A stretch of DNA of 64,000 nucleotides, from assembly GCA_002104935.1 (NCBI GenBank), contig MCGT01000001.1, positions 620,001 through 684,000 on the forward strand, in the 5' to 3' direction. How positions within the stretch are numbered: position 1 is the first letter of the stretch; each line of letters starts with the position of its first letter. Below, piece after piece: positions 12,128 to 21,995 of this stretch. This stretch comes from Hesseltinella vesiculosa (taxonomy: Eukaryota > Mucoromycota > Mucoromycetes > Mucorales > Cunninghamellaceae). Under the pieces are notes generated by a model that was not told where the DNA came from, searched no databases, and saw only the letters and a program-made list of their open reading frames with translations. The position numbers and the translations under genes are program-made.

Positions 12128-12992
12128 CTACAAGGCATAGCTGGCAGTGCTAAAGGAATAGTCATCATCCTGGTCATCGTCACTTTCGTCCACAAGTGTA
12201 TCGCCGACGCTTAGTAGGCTTGATTTCGACGATCCATCCACGGGGATGAGGTCCCAGAGTTGGTTGTCATTGTCTTTGAACTTGCGCTCATATAATAAAA
12301 CTACAGTGCCTGGCTTGGTCCAATTGCCCTGTAAGGAAAAGGGGAGTGAATGGGCGATTCGTGATGAACACAACGCTCGTGTTGCAAGGCTCTAGGTTTG
12401 GCATCTCCTTTTATACTGCAGGAGGTAGCTTACGCGGATATCCAAGACCAAATTGGGATCAATCCTTGGGTAGATGATGCCGTCCTCCCGGTAACACCAT
12501 ACTTGGTTGTGTGCATCCTCGGTCATCTTTCGCTTATACTGAATAATTTGTGTGTCGCTTTTTAAAAGGCCTAGGCAATGTCGTATGAGTGTCATTTCTC
12601 TCTTCCATCCCTTCTTTTTTATTTATTTACCTCCTTGCACGTCCAACACTACACACACACACACAAGAAGGGGAGATGAATAACAGCAGGCGGCTTGGCA
12701 TGATTTGTGTGGGTGTAGCATTGAGAGTTTTACCTAAGCCCGAATGCTTGTTGATGATATAGCCATTGTCATACATCCACAGTTGATTAGCAGCTTCTTT
12801 GCCAGCCTTCTTGGACCATACACAGATCTTTGCCGCTTGCTATTGAACATGTTACAACGTGCCTCCTCTTTGTTTCTTTTTTTCGGGTTGGCAATGGTGC
12901 CTTACTTTTAAAGAATCTAGAGCGACATCAAGCACCATCTTGTGAGAGCATTTTGATTGGATATAAAACCAGCCTGTTGGGAAATTGGCCAT
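12128..12992 (-). CDS. Ricin-type beta-trefoil lectin-like protein
   Basis: Five exons: 12992-12906, 12839-12734, 12648-12631 (only 18 nt), 12570-12434 and 12328-12128; 182 residues. The protein is one beta-trefoil with three related subdomains, each with VLDV/VLDI and a closing NQ.W motif (FPTGWFYIQS, VLDVQGG, NQVWCYRED, LVLDIRGN, NQLWDLIP), as in RICIN/CBM13 carbohydrate-binding domains. An acidic tail rich in Asp follows. No signal peptide is visible, so it is probably intracellular or leaves by an unconventional route. It is a clear paralogue of the lectin at 15464-17212, with matching exon phases and the same 18-nt third or fourth exon. Sugar specificity cannot be read from sequence. Confidence 0.82.
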
Positions 12993-13657
12993 TCTAAACG
13001 AGACAAGGGAATAAAAAAAGAGATGAAGAAAATGAAAAAAAAAAAATGCATACCTTCAACCTTGGCGGAATTTCCGCATTGGATCAAAAAAATAGTGTAG
13101 CAGGTTTTGGTTGAGACTTGGCAACGATTTGCATGACATCCGTTTTTGAAAATTTACCACTTTGCCAATAATAGGCGACGTTCTCAACTGACAGATCAAG
13201 CTGTCATTCACTCGTAGGGCAATGATGGCTCAGGACTTTTAAAAATGTCATTTTGTGCACGATGCGTCACTTTCCTCTTTTTGAACGGTGACCGACCCTG
13301 ACAAAAAAAGAAAATAAAGCTTTTTATGAGCTGTACACTTGCGCTTGCGCAGCACTGAGGTCATTCAAAAATAAAAAAAGCTCTACGCAGCCAATGGTTT
13401 ACTCTTCGAGTCAAAGAAGTTTCCAAAGTCGTTGTGCGACCACAAGCACACTTTTTTCAGCAGGTGACACTCTTCTGTGCCTCAGAACATTCGCCAGTTT
13501 TGAAATGGGAACAAGTTTACCCATTCACAAAGCTTCTTCGATTTCCAAGGGGGCTCCAAGCCTGGCCATTGAAATGCCCGACAGCCCTTTTTAAACTGTT
13601 TCTTTTTTCTTGCATTCTCCTTTTTTTTTTTTTCACTTTTCCTTTCTACTTACCCCA

Positions 13658-15312
13658 ATGCGTTTACCTCAATTAACAACCATCATCTTCCTCATCAGCC
13701 TGGCCGATCTCACATTCGCCAAGGGTGGCGGCGGTGGCAAAGGTGGCGGCGGTGGCGGTGGCGGCAAAGGTGGCGGCAGTTCTGGTGGTGGCGGCAGCTC
13801 TGGTGGTAGTTCTGGAGGCAAAGGCGGAGGAGGCTCATCGTCTGGCTCATCAGGATCGAAAAGTGGAGGCATCTCTTCCAGAGGTGGCTCAGGTGGCTTT
13901 ACCGGCTCACCTCCAAGCTACTCAAGCTCGTCATCTCGCAGTAAGATCCATGAACTTCCACTTTTTATTTTAGTACGACACTGTTTTGCTGATCCGTTTG
14001 TTTTCATTCAATCACAGGTCGATTCAATAATTATCAGCCCACCTATGGTGGAAGCTACGGCACCGGTGGTCGCTACTCAGGGTAAGAAATAGACAGCCTA
14101 CTGTTTCGCTTGACCTCATCCACTCGCTTCTTTTTTTTTATCAACTCGCCCAGGTACTACGGCTCTTACAACCCTTATTTCCCCTATTTCTTTGTGGCCC
14201 CAGCGTTCCTGTACGGAGGCTACTATTACAACTATCACCGGTACAACGCCAACGGCTACTACTATGCTCCTCAAATGACCTCGCAAGGCTCCGGCTCGAC
14301 CAACGTTCTCATCAACGCCACAGCCGACACCAGTGCCAACAACAACGACCTAAACTATCATGTCACTATGAATGCTACTGCCCGTTCAGACCAATTCATG
14401 ACCTTCGACATGGCCTATTATGATTCCTCAGACTTTGCCACCAACCCGGCCGACTTTGTCTATCGCCTGACCTTTGCCCACGTCCTGGAATTCGACGATT
14501 TGAACAACAATGGCCTGTATGACGCACAGGAACCCGTGCTGTCCATTACATCCTTGCAAAATGCGCCCTGGCAGCCACTGAACCTCAACAACCGTACCGT
14601 GCCCAACAATAACACCCAAACCTTCCTTGAAACCATTACGGCCGCCAACGTCACATACAACAACACCTCGCCTGGTCTGGTCAACGGCACCTCCTTCAGC
14701 ATCAGTGTTACCATGCGCTCCAGCAACTTGCAACTGAATGGCACTGCACCCATCACCATCCAGCCCAACTCATTGCAATATGATGTGATCTTGCAAAACT
14801 TCCCAGCCGTAGCTCCTCCTACCGCCCAGAACCCTCGTGTCGCTCTTGCCCAGGTTGTCACCTCGTTCTTGTATTCTGGCATTTCGCTTGACATCAACAG
14901 CTCCACTGCACCTCAGGATGCCCAGCTCATCAAGTCCAATCTGACTTATGGTCTGTCGGTCGGTAATTACTCAGAAGGTCGCCTCGAATACCAGTCATCC
15001 GTCAACATCACTAGCCTGATCGGCGTCGGTACCAACACCTGGACTGGCCTACTGGACCCCAGCCAAGTGAACCGTCTGACCGATCCAAACGCCTGGGCCT
15101 GGGGAGCTGGTGTGACGCCTGACCAACGCAACAGCTCAATGATTCTCGTCACCATGAACAACGCCAATGGTGGCTATCAATTGTCTGGCTTGGCATTCTT
15201 GGACTCGGACGTCATTAACGCTGCCATTAACGCTGCCCCTTCGTTGTCCAAACTTTCCCGCACCAGCATGGCCCTCTTTAGTTCCTTGGCTCTCATGTAC
15301 CTAGTTCTATAG
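13658..15312 (+). CDS. Secreted glycine-rich, N-glycosylated GPI-anchored protein
   Basis: Exons 13658-13940, 14018-14081 and 14154-15312 encode 501 residues. A signal peptide (MRLPQLTTIIFLISLADLTFA) is followed by a low-complexity stretch of Gly with Lys and Ser, then a Tyr/Gly-rich segment and a folded domain of about 330 residues with at least ten N-x-S/T sites. The domain contains DDLNNNGLYDAQE, which has the spacing of an EF-hand/dockerin-type calcium loop. The C-terminus is hydrophobic (SMALFSSLALMYLVL), consistent with a GPI signal. Probable cell-wall or plasma-membrane surface protein; no named family assigned. It sits between two inverted paralogous lectin genes. Confidence 0.8.
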
Positions 15313-15463
15313 ACATTTTCTTTCCCTTGTATTTTTATTCCTTTTGTAAATTTAATTTTGGAATGGCTTGCACATTTTGTGCCACCTCAGCACCAAATAA
15401 AAAAACTGCCTCCTTTTTTTTCTGCTCCTCTAATTTTTTTTTTTTTCACCTGCTTTTCTCACC

Positions 15464-17212
15464 ATGTTTCCTCAAGGACATTTTTACATCCTGTCACGCA
15501 AACATGGATTTGCATTGGACGTATACGATGGTCAAACCAAGGTAATCACACAAACAAACAAAGAAAAAAAAAAAAAAAAGCAATGAAAAAAAGGAGGGGT
15601 GGGCTATTGTGCCTGTCCTATTTTCTTTGGCTTGGCTTCGCAGGATGCCCATCGCTTCTTCAAGTGTTTGCCCTAATCTTTTTGTTCCATGATGCCTTGG
15701 ATCCAAATAGGAAGATGCCAATGTGATTGTCTGGCCACAGAAGTTTGAAGATAGCGATAATCAGTAAGGTCTTTTGATAGCATGAAAACAAACGAAAATC
15801 GTAAAAAGCGGCCTATATTTTCTCACACGCCATCTTTATAAAGGCTATGGTCATTTGATAATGGTCGCCTTGTGAACAAGAAGTCTGGCCACGGTAAGTC
15901 ATTGGGCTTTTGAAGCTGTTGTCATTGAGGCACAAATCCTTGACCTCACACCTCTGCATTCTATTTCGTAGTTCTGGATGTGCGCACCAGTAAGTTGAAA
16001 GGCACCATAAAAAAAAATAATGGCTGGTGCCATCTAGCCATGGACCTTGAAGATGCTCATGCCTAACCATACCATTCTCTTTACTCTAGGTGCGTTCAAA
16101 AAGGACAAACATATCGTGCAAAACAAACGCAAAGACAGAAACAATGAGCAAATCGTAAGACACTGAAATCGCCAAGCATGGCAAAACGTGGGAGTTCCAA
16201 ATAACCGCTCATTGCCTGTTTGTGTTCTTTTTATTCTCCAATGGTTGCCACTATAGTGGATGTTTGATAATGGATATATCTGCTCGCAAGAGTACCCTAG
16301 CATGGTGTTGGATATCAAGGTAACAACGACTCGTGAAGCTGCACAGTGGCGGGATCAAAAAAGACGCATTGCTCATTTGGCTTTATTCAATCACTTCAGG
16401 GTGACAGTGAAAAAGGCGGGGCTCATGTGCTCTTGTACAAACGCAAGACCTCGGACAACTTGAATCAACAATGGTATTTGGAAACGTATCACAATATCGA
16501 GTCGTCTTTGAATATGGCTACCAAGAGCGTGCCTTTGCACAAGAAGGAAGGCTTTGGTCAACCTCGACCTGGCTATGGCGCTGAAATTGGCGTGCCTCCC
16601 GAGCTCAAGCGCTTGCCTGCTGATATCAAGGTGGCCGGCATCGGCGGTGGCGCCCACCGCCCAAGCGTGTCCTCCGGCTCTGCTCCTCCCCCCACACACT
16701 CAACGCCACCCCCACCTCCTCCTGGCGCATTAACCAGCAACAACCATATTGTGCCTCCTCGCAATGCCTCGTACGTCCACCCTTCGACCGACAACACTTC
16801 GGCCCCTCCTCCTCCTCCAACATCTTCCTACCCACACGAGCAAGCCTACCCTCAACAACATGCCTATCCTCAGCACGGCATCTCGTCCGTGCAAAGCCCT
16901 GTGTCACCCACCGCCTACCCTCCCCCTCCTTCCTCTTCCCAAGCCTATCCTCCTTCTTCTCCCTCTTCGCAACCCTATCCTCCTCCTCCTCCCTCTTCGC
17001 AACCCTATCCTCCTCCTCCCTCTTCGCAGCCCTATCCTCCTCCTCCCTCTTCGCAAGCCTATCCTGGCCCTGGTGCCGGTGGTCCAGGCGTCGGTGGCTT
17101 CTACATCCCTCCCACCAGCAACCCTCCTCAACAGCAAACTTCACCCATGCCTATGCCTGGTTCTCAGCCTTATCCACCAACTTCTTATCCTCCTTCTTAT
17201 CCTCCCCAATAA
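15464..17212 (+). CDS. Beta-trefoil lectin with proline-rich C-terminal tail
   Basis: Seven exons: 15464-15541, 15711-15763, 15844-15893, 15972-15989 (18 nt), 16090-16154, 16257-16319 and 16400-17212; 379 residues. Residues 1 to about 165 form one ricin-type beta-trefoil (FPQGHFYILSR, DNQLWSFDNG, VLDVRT, EQIWMFDNG, MVLDIKGD, NQQWYLE). The remainder is a long disordered tail with repeated Tyr-Pro-Pro units such as SSQPYPPPP and SSQAYP, resembling SH3/WW-binding or annexin-type flexible tails. No signal peptide. It is a paralogue of the minus-strand lectin at 12128-12992: same subdomain order, same 18-nt exon and phases, with two extra introns. A polyadenylation-type AATAAAG occurs at about 17270. 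Confidence 0.85.
16920..17062 (+). repeat. Coding tandem repeat, Tyr-Pro-rich
   Basis: Imperfect tandem units of about 27-33 bp encode variants of SSQPYPPPP inside the lectin tail. Such repeats readily vary in copy number. Confidence 0.75.
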
Positions 17213-17319
17213 GCTCCTTTTTATCGTCATTTATGCTCTGTGACCATGTACCATATCTTTCTTTCCACCAATAAAGACAGGTTTTTCTTTCCTTGTCTTC
17301 CACGGAAGATTTGACCGTT

Positions 17320-17639
17320 TCACTTCCATACCAATGTGCTCCACATGGAAAAAAAAAATAGGAAGGAGGACTGCCCAAAGATGGAAAGGGAATCGATGTC
17401 TTGCTGATTATCTTCCAGCATAGAAAATGGCGCAACATCCCCAACACATCCACCAAGAGCAATTGGGACAAATTTTCCAAAGCGGTGATAATATTTGATA
17501 GGAGGGCTTTTGTCTGTTTCTCGGTCATTTTCACTCATCGGATCAGGGGGAGGCTTGGCTACCTGCCCATGGAAAAAAAAATACAAAACCTCGGCGAAAA
17601 AAAGAAAAAAATAAGCTCAACAAGTCCATCGGTATCCAT
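17320..17639 (-). CDS. Possible small hypothetical gene
   Basis: A weak two-exon model: ATG at 17639, short first exon MDTDGL, a possible 60-nt intron with a GTTGAG donor ending in CAG, then a reading frame beginning VAKPPPDPMSENDRE and running to a stop at 17320. It is convergent with the lectin gene and ends near its poly(A) signal. Not recognised as any family. The donor is non-consensus and an alternative overlapping frame is also open, so this may be spurious. Confidence 0.2.
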
Positions 17640-18231
17640 TTGGAAGTTGCTCTATGAAAGCATGCACGTATTTGGTAAGAGCAGAGAAAGGTGTTCTCTC
17701 CTTCCGAGGAGAAAAGTGGCCCTGTTGTGAAGAGACAGTTGGACCCTTTTTTTTGTTTTCAGTTTGGATTCCTAATCAATCTCAAGTTTCTAAAAACAGA
17801 CAATTTGCGAATCATCACCATCGCCATTTGCCAGAAGGAGCTTCATTCTGACAAATGATTTGTTCGTTTATTTTTGGCAGCTCCAGGATTTTTCATCTTC
17901 CACGGAAAAAGGGAAAAGCTGGGAAAAGCAGGAAAAAAAAAAGATGCCCAACAGAATGTCTTGGACAGTCCCACGTTTTTCTTTATTTACACAAACGATA
18001 CGATTAACTTATCATTGCCAGTACAAGCATATAAAAAATAGAGATGATAAACCCTTGGAGATATGATGGCCTCCCTCACGTTTAGCGAGGGAAGCATGTG
18101 GAAGCATGCTGGGAAGGGCTCGATTCACATGATTTCAGAAGGGTTCAAACCTCGGAATTCAAATTCAGCCATGAGCCCCCATGAGTCAGAACGTGGAAGC
18201 AAATTTTTTTCCCGCACTTGTCAAAAATCGC

Positions 18232-18240
18232 TATAAAAAG
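18232..18240 (+). promoter_or_regulatory. TATA box
   Basis: TATAAAAAG lies 92 nt upstream of the ATG of the 45-residue gene, in a T-rich leader. Confidence 0.55.
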
Positions 18241-18331
18241 GGAAAACGTTCCTTACTTTTATTTTTCATTTCTTATCAAAAAAATCACCTCGCCTTTTTT
18301 TTTCCACACCTTCGTCTATCACAAACATACC

Positions 18332-18469
18332 ATGCACGCCCGAATCTTCTCCCGTTTGTTGAACACCCCTGCCAAGAAGGTTGTGTATACCTCCACTGCT
18401 GCCACTGCTGCCTTTTTGTATGTCCAGCAATGCAAGAATGACGTGATCTACTTCACCAAGTCTTCCTAA
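18332..18469 (+). CDS. 45-residue probable mitochondrial membrane protein
   Basis: Single exon MHARIFSRLLNTPAKK... ending FTKSS. The N-terminus is basic and amphipathic without acids, like a mitochondrial targeting helix. It is followed by a Ala/Thr-rich hydrophobic stretch (TAATAAFLYV) that could span a membrane once. The gene has a TATA box, a clean ATACC-ATG start context and C-ending codons like the highly expressed phosphate carrier gene, all of which argue it is real despite its size. No named family is recognised; small subunits or assembly factors of respiratory complexes have this look, but that is inference. Confidence 0.6.
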   Translation: MHARIFSRLLNTPAKKVVYTSTAATAAFLYVQQCKNDVIYFTKSS

Positions 18470-18879
18470 AACCATGGTCATGGCTCAAATGATCGCCGAA
18501 ATCAAAAACGTTAGACTCCTAGAACGACTACACAGCATACATTATTCTTACACTCTTACCTAAGCATACCCATATCCATTTTATCCAAAGCACACACCCC
18601 ATCGCATTCATTCAAGCCTTCATTTTGGCACAGAATAAAAAAAAAATGAAAGATTCTGATATATAAAAAAAAAGAAACTAGCACGATCATGTTATAAAAA
18701 AGGCTGCGCATGGCTTCCCATCTCGGCTTACCTAGCTACGCTAGTCAAGCCCATCGCTATATCCTATGTCAAAAGTGGCACAGGTGATCTCGAGATAAGG
18801 CTGAGCTGGGAGGGACCTGATTCATCCTATTGTACTGCTATGCAGAATTTATTTAGAGTAACTTTGGACCATGCGATCG

Positions 18880-19157
18880 CCTGGGGGGGGGTCCCCTGGC
18901 GAAAAGGGCCAAAGTTTCTTTTTCTTTTTAGCTGAGGAATATGGTTATTTTATTCAAAATGAAGACATTAACCTCTGCATAGTGCTTTTGATTCGTAGGC
19001 TAATTCCAAAAACTTAAACACTGCACTGGTCCTGAAAATGTCAGGTTGATTAGTGAAGGCTGTCCAGCCAACTTTTGACCAGGTTCGTTTTGACATGTCC
19101 GATTTCTCAGCTAAAGAAAAATTGGCCATTTTCGCCAGGGAACCCCCCCCCCCCCGC
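18880..19157. repeat. Imperfect inverted repeat with G9 and C13 tips
   Basis: Left arm about 18880-18945 (G run, then TCCCCTGGCGAAAAGGGCC, then TTTAGCTGAGGAAT) pairs with right arm about 19098-19157 (ATTTCTCAGCTAAAG, GGCCATTTTCGCCAGGGAA, then a C run). The spacer is about 150 bp. The right half is also the start of a reverse-oriented copy of the dispersed repeat. Confidence 0.75.
18970..19157 (-). repeat. Dispersed repeat, copy 1 (reverse)
   Basis: Reverse complement reads TTAGCTGAGAAATCGG, GTCAAAACGAACC, TCAAAAGTTGGCTG, ACATTTTCAGGACC in the same order and spacing as copies 2-4. Confidence 0.7.
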
Positions 19158-19234
19158 AAAATCATTTCAAGTGAATGTTTGCCAGTCTAGTCGTTCTTCC
19201 CTGCGCTGCCTGGGAGCGTTAAAATTTCAACAAA

Positions 19235-19350
19235 GGTCGTTTCTTTTTTTTAGCTGGTGGATCGGTGATGTCAAAACGAAAGTGCTCAAAAGTTGGCTGA
19301 GAGATCTTCATCAATCGACGTGATTTTTTCAGTATCATCACGATTTATCA
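19235..19350 (+). repeat. Dispersed repeat, copy 2
   Basis: Reads TTAGCTGGTGGATCGG, GTCAAAACGAAAG, CTCAAAAGTTGGCTGAGA, CAATCGACGTGATTTTTTCA, then ATCATCACGATTT. An A run followed by GTCCGACGCTGC about 100 bp further on is also shared with copy 4. Confidence 0.75.
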
Positions 19351-20170
19351 TTTTGTGCACTTTTACTGTATTTCACATCGATCTAATACTTAAAAATGCT
19401 CTCCAGCAACATCTACTTTTTTTTTTCAAAATGAAAAAAAAAACAGTTTAATGTCCGACGCTGCATAACAGGCGTTCAGATCCCATCGCCCGCCACGTCA
19501 TGCTTTATTTTTCTTTTTTGGTTTTTTATCCAACTTTTTTTTTTTTTTTTGTGGAATCACATACCATTACTTCATTACTTTACTAGTAGTGTTGATGCCA
19601 ATGCCACATGGTACGTAAGATTTGCATACACTAAAATAATAAGAAAGATAAGTTGACGTATCATTTTGATTTATTCAAGAGTTGATTGACAAGAACATGC
19701 AAGCACAGCGCAAAACCTTTGGTTTTTTTGTGTCCTGGATCAGCGCATTCGTAGATACTTGCTGTTGCAGCCACCGAGATCTATCCCGATAACCATCCTT
19801 GTATTGCCAAAGGTGGAGCTGTCCTTCAACTCATGGAATTGGCCTATTGCAACTTGGAGATCCATCCAGTCTAACTCGATTCCATAAGCTGCGAATGATG
19901 AAAAACTCAGCTGCGAACGTGTTGTTAGAAGTGCAGCTCACCATCACTTCACCGACCATTTACCCCCTTTTGCAAGGTCTTGCGTTTATGAACATTGAAG
20001 TTTTGTATGGCAACCCAACGGTCATCACCCCCGCTCTCTTTTTTATTATTTTTGTTGCTTGGTGAAACGGAGAAAGACAGGACGGCCCTGACACCTCCCA
20101 TCAATGATTACGTGAACGTGGTGATGCCGTTCATAATGAAAGTATTGCAGAGAATGACCGGCTGGTGAAA

Positions 20171-20321
20171 ACATTGGTAAAAGGTTAGGTAAATTCGAGC
20201 AATCCACCAAATGGCCACCTGGGTAAATTTTGGAAATTCACCAAGGTGACATTGCGTCAACTTAAATTACATTGGTGATACTTGAAAATTCACGAGGGGG
20301 CCACCAACGTTTTACCAAGGT
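20171..20321. mobile_element. Candidate 151-bp MITE-like element
   Basis: The ends ACATTGGTAAAAGGTT and, in reverse complement, ACCTTGGTAAAACGTT match at 14 of 16 positions. Inside are further short repeats of CACCAAGGTGAC type. No clear target-site duplication is visible, so the mobile nature is inferred. Confidence 0.45.
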
Positions 20322-20737
20322 GACGTACACTTTCCCCGTGGCGCTATTTTTTCGCCTGTGCATTCCATCCATATTTGCATCCTCATCTAGTAACTGGAAC
20401 GAAAACACCACAGGCTAAACATCATCGTTCGCCTTGTCGATGGACACTGACGTATCAAACACAGCCATGAAACAGGAATAGTTCAGCAAGTAGTGTTGAT
20501 GTTGTTTTTAACTGAAATCATGGGAACATATAGAAAAAAAGTGCGTGAGTTCTGGACAAGCAAGAAGCCATCCCACAACATACGGGATACTTCCCATTGG
20601 CTGGTGGCGACGTTTCCTTTTTTTTTTATTACATAACATGGGACCTTGCTACAATGCTTGGGCTAGAAATTTAAAGCTAAACTGACCCCAACGCTTTATT
20701 GTAATATTGTGGCCATCTTTTTTTATTTTTTTAACAC

Positions 20738-21115
20738 AAGTGTATTTGCATTCCACACGGATGATCACGCCACAGTAAAATAAACTTCCTCTTGTTTGAC
20801 AGCGGCGCTTCATTTTTTTTCAAAAGACCCCACAACAAAAGCGAGGTATCCGTTCGAATTTTGATAGCAAAAGGATTCATATTCATACATTTTTGTGTTG
20901 TAAAAGTACCTTCATGCAGCTTTCCTTCAAATGACACCGTGCAAATTTATACGCACGGTCGATCACCCCCGCAAAGCAATGGAAGGCCTCTCATTGGACG
21001 AGGCAACGGCGCTTTATTGTTTTTTTTATTCTATTGGAAAAAAGGGCACCGCGACGAAGGTGTGAAATCCGTTAGAATTTGGAAGTAAAAATGATATGTT
21101 TCCGCGCACGTTTTA
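20738..21115. repeat. Diverged tandem duplication, ~190-bp units
   Basis: Units about 20738-20905 and 20941-21115 share ordered blocks: CACACGG/GCACGG with GATCAC, an ACAGCGGCGCTT/GCAACGGCGCTTTATT block before a T run, and GCGAGGTATCCGTTCGAATTTTG / GTGAAATCCGTTAGAATTTGG. No coding potential seen. Confidence 0.55.
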
Positions 21116-21537
21116 TGTTCCTCATTGCTATGCTTTTTTACTTTTATTAAAATGAAAAATTCAACAACTTTCAAAGGGAAACAAGTTCAACTAGACGTTC
21201 AAAGGCCGACCGAGATAAATGGTTGGCTTTCAGGGTAGCCACTTGGTGAGGGCGGGCGGCGGGCAAGGTGGGTAAGGTAAGCAATTGAAATAAAAAACAA
21301 GCTAATCTACTGCTGTGCAACACGTCCTTCGTTGGCAAGCTTCCAGGATCTGGGCTAACCTGAAAGTGGAGTAAAGTTACAAATGCGCCTTTTTTTTGTC
21401 TTTTCTATTCAGTGTTCTCCTTTTGTCTTTGCCAATCTGAAAAAGCAACCATATTCTGTGAAGAACTCTCAAGATCAATGGACTGGCGTAAATTTTGGCA
21501 TGAGTAGAAAGCGAACTGTGGTTAGTGCTCCCATGGC

Positions 21538-21685
21538 TTGGGGACCCTCTGATGGAAATGGCCGATTTTTTCACATTTTAAGCTGATGAATCGGAGGAGT
21601 TGACACGAACCTGATCAAAAACTGGCTGAGGGATATTCTCCAATCAACGTCATTTTTTCAAGGTTATCATGATTTACTGCTTTGA
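21538..21685 (+). repeat. Dispersed repeat, copy 3
   Basis: Reads GGGGACCC, GGAAATGGCCGATTTTTT, TTAAGCTGATGAATCGG, GACACGAACCTGATCAAAA, CTGGCTGAGGGATATTC, CCAATCAACGTCATTTTTTCA, TTATCATGATTT, colinear with copies 1, 2 and 4. Confidence 0.75.
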
Positions 21686-21955
21686 GTACGTTTACAAAAT
21701 GCCACGTCGACTTGATCACCCAAAAGCGCTGTGCAGTGTTTGCTTTTTTTTTTTTTTTTTTTTTTCGAAACGAAGAGATTGTCATTTTCAACGTCCGCGC
21801 AGTTGCTTTCTTTTTTTTTTTTTTTCTTTCAGGTCTGTCGTCTTTTCCCATGTCAAAGTTGCTCTAAGTATATCCGCCCTAAATTTGGCATATACCTAAC
21901 CTTGATTAAAAACTGTAGCTCTCAAGACTGGAGAGAATTGGCCAACAAATATGAC

Positions 21956-21995
21956 TAAAAATGATTTCGCGCGCACATGATTTACTTGCTCGCCT
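21956..21995 (+). repeat. Short direct repeat of bases 1-40
   Basis: TAAAAATGATTTCGC followed by a related GCAC...CTCGCC stretch occurs at both places with about 80% identity over 40 bp. It suggests the window begins inside another copy of a repeat found in the gene-poor interval. Confidence 0.5.

Noticed and set aside
16920..17062. Regularly spaced repeats resembling a CRISPR-like array
   Set aside because: They are coding Tyr-Pro repeats in a eukaryotic gene, without unique spacers.
16626..17144. 172-codon antisense frame rich in Arg/Glu
   Set aside because: Mirror of the Tyr/Pro-rich lectin tail repeats.
17951..18066. Short frame in the T/A-rich region between lectin and microprotein
   Set aside because: No motif, no splice support, composition like surrounding non-coding DNA.
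18060..18180. GGTTCAAACC box suggesting a tRNA
   Set aside because: No cloverleaf can be drawn around it; no acceptor-stem pairing. No tRNA or rRNA was seen anywhere in the window.
19799..20065. 88-codon frame considered as a hAT transposase fragment
   Set aside because: Only a vague resemblance (TSPTIYPLLQGL); no catalytic or dimerisation motif.
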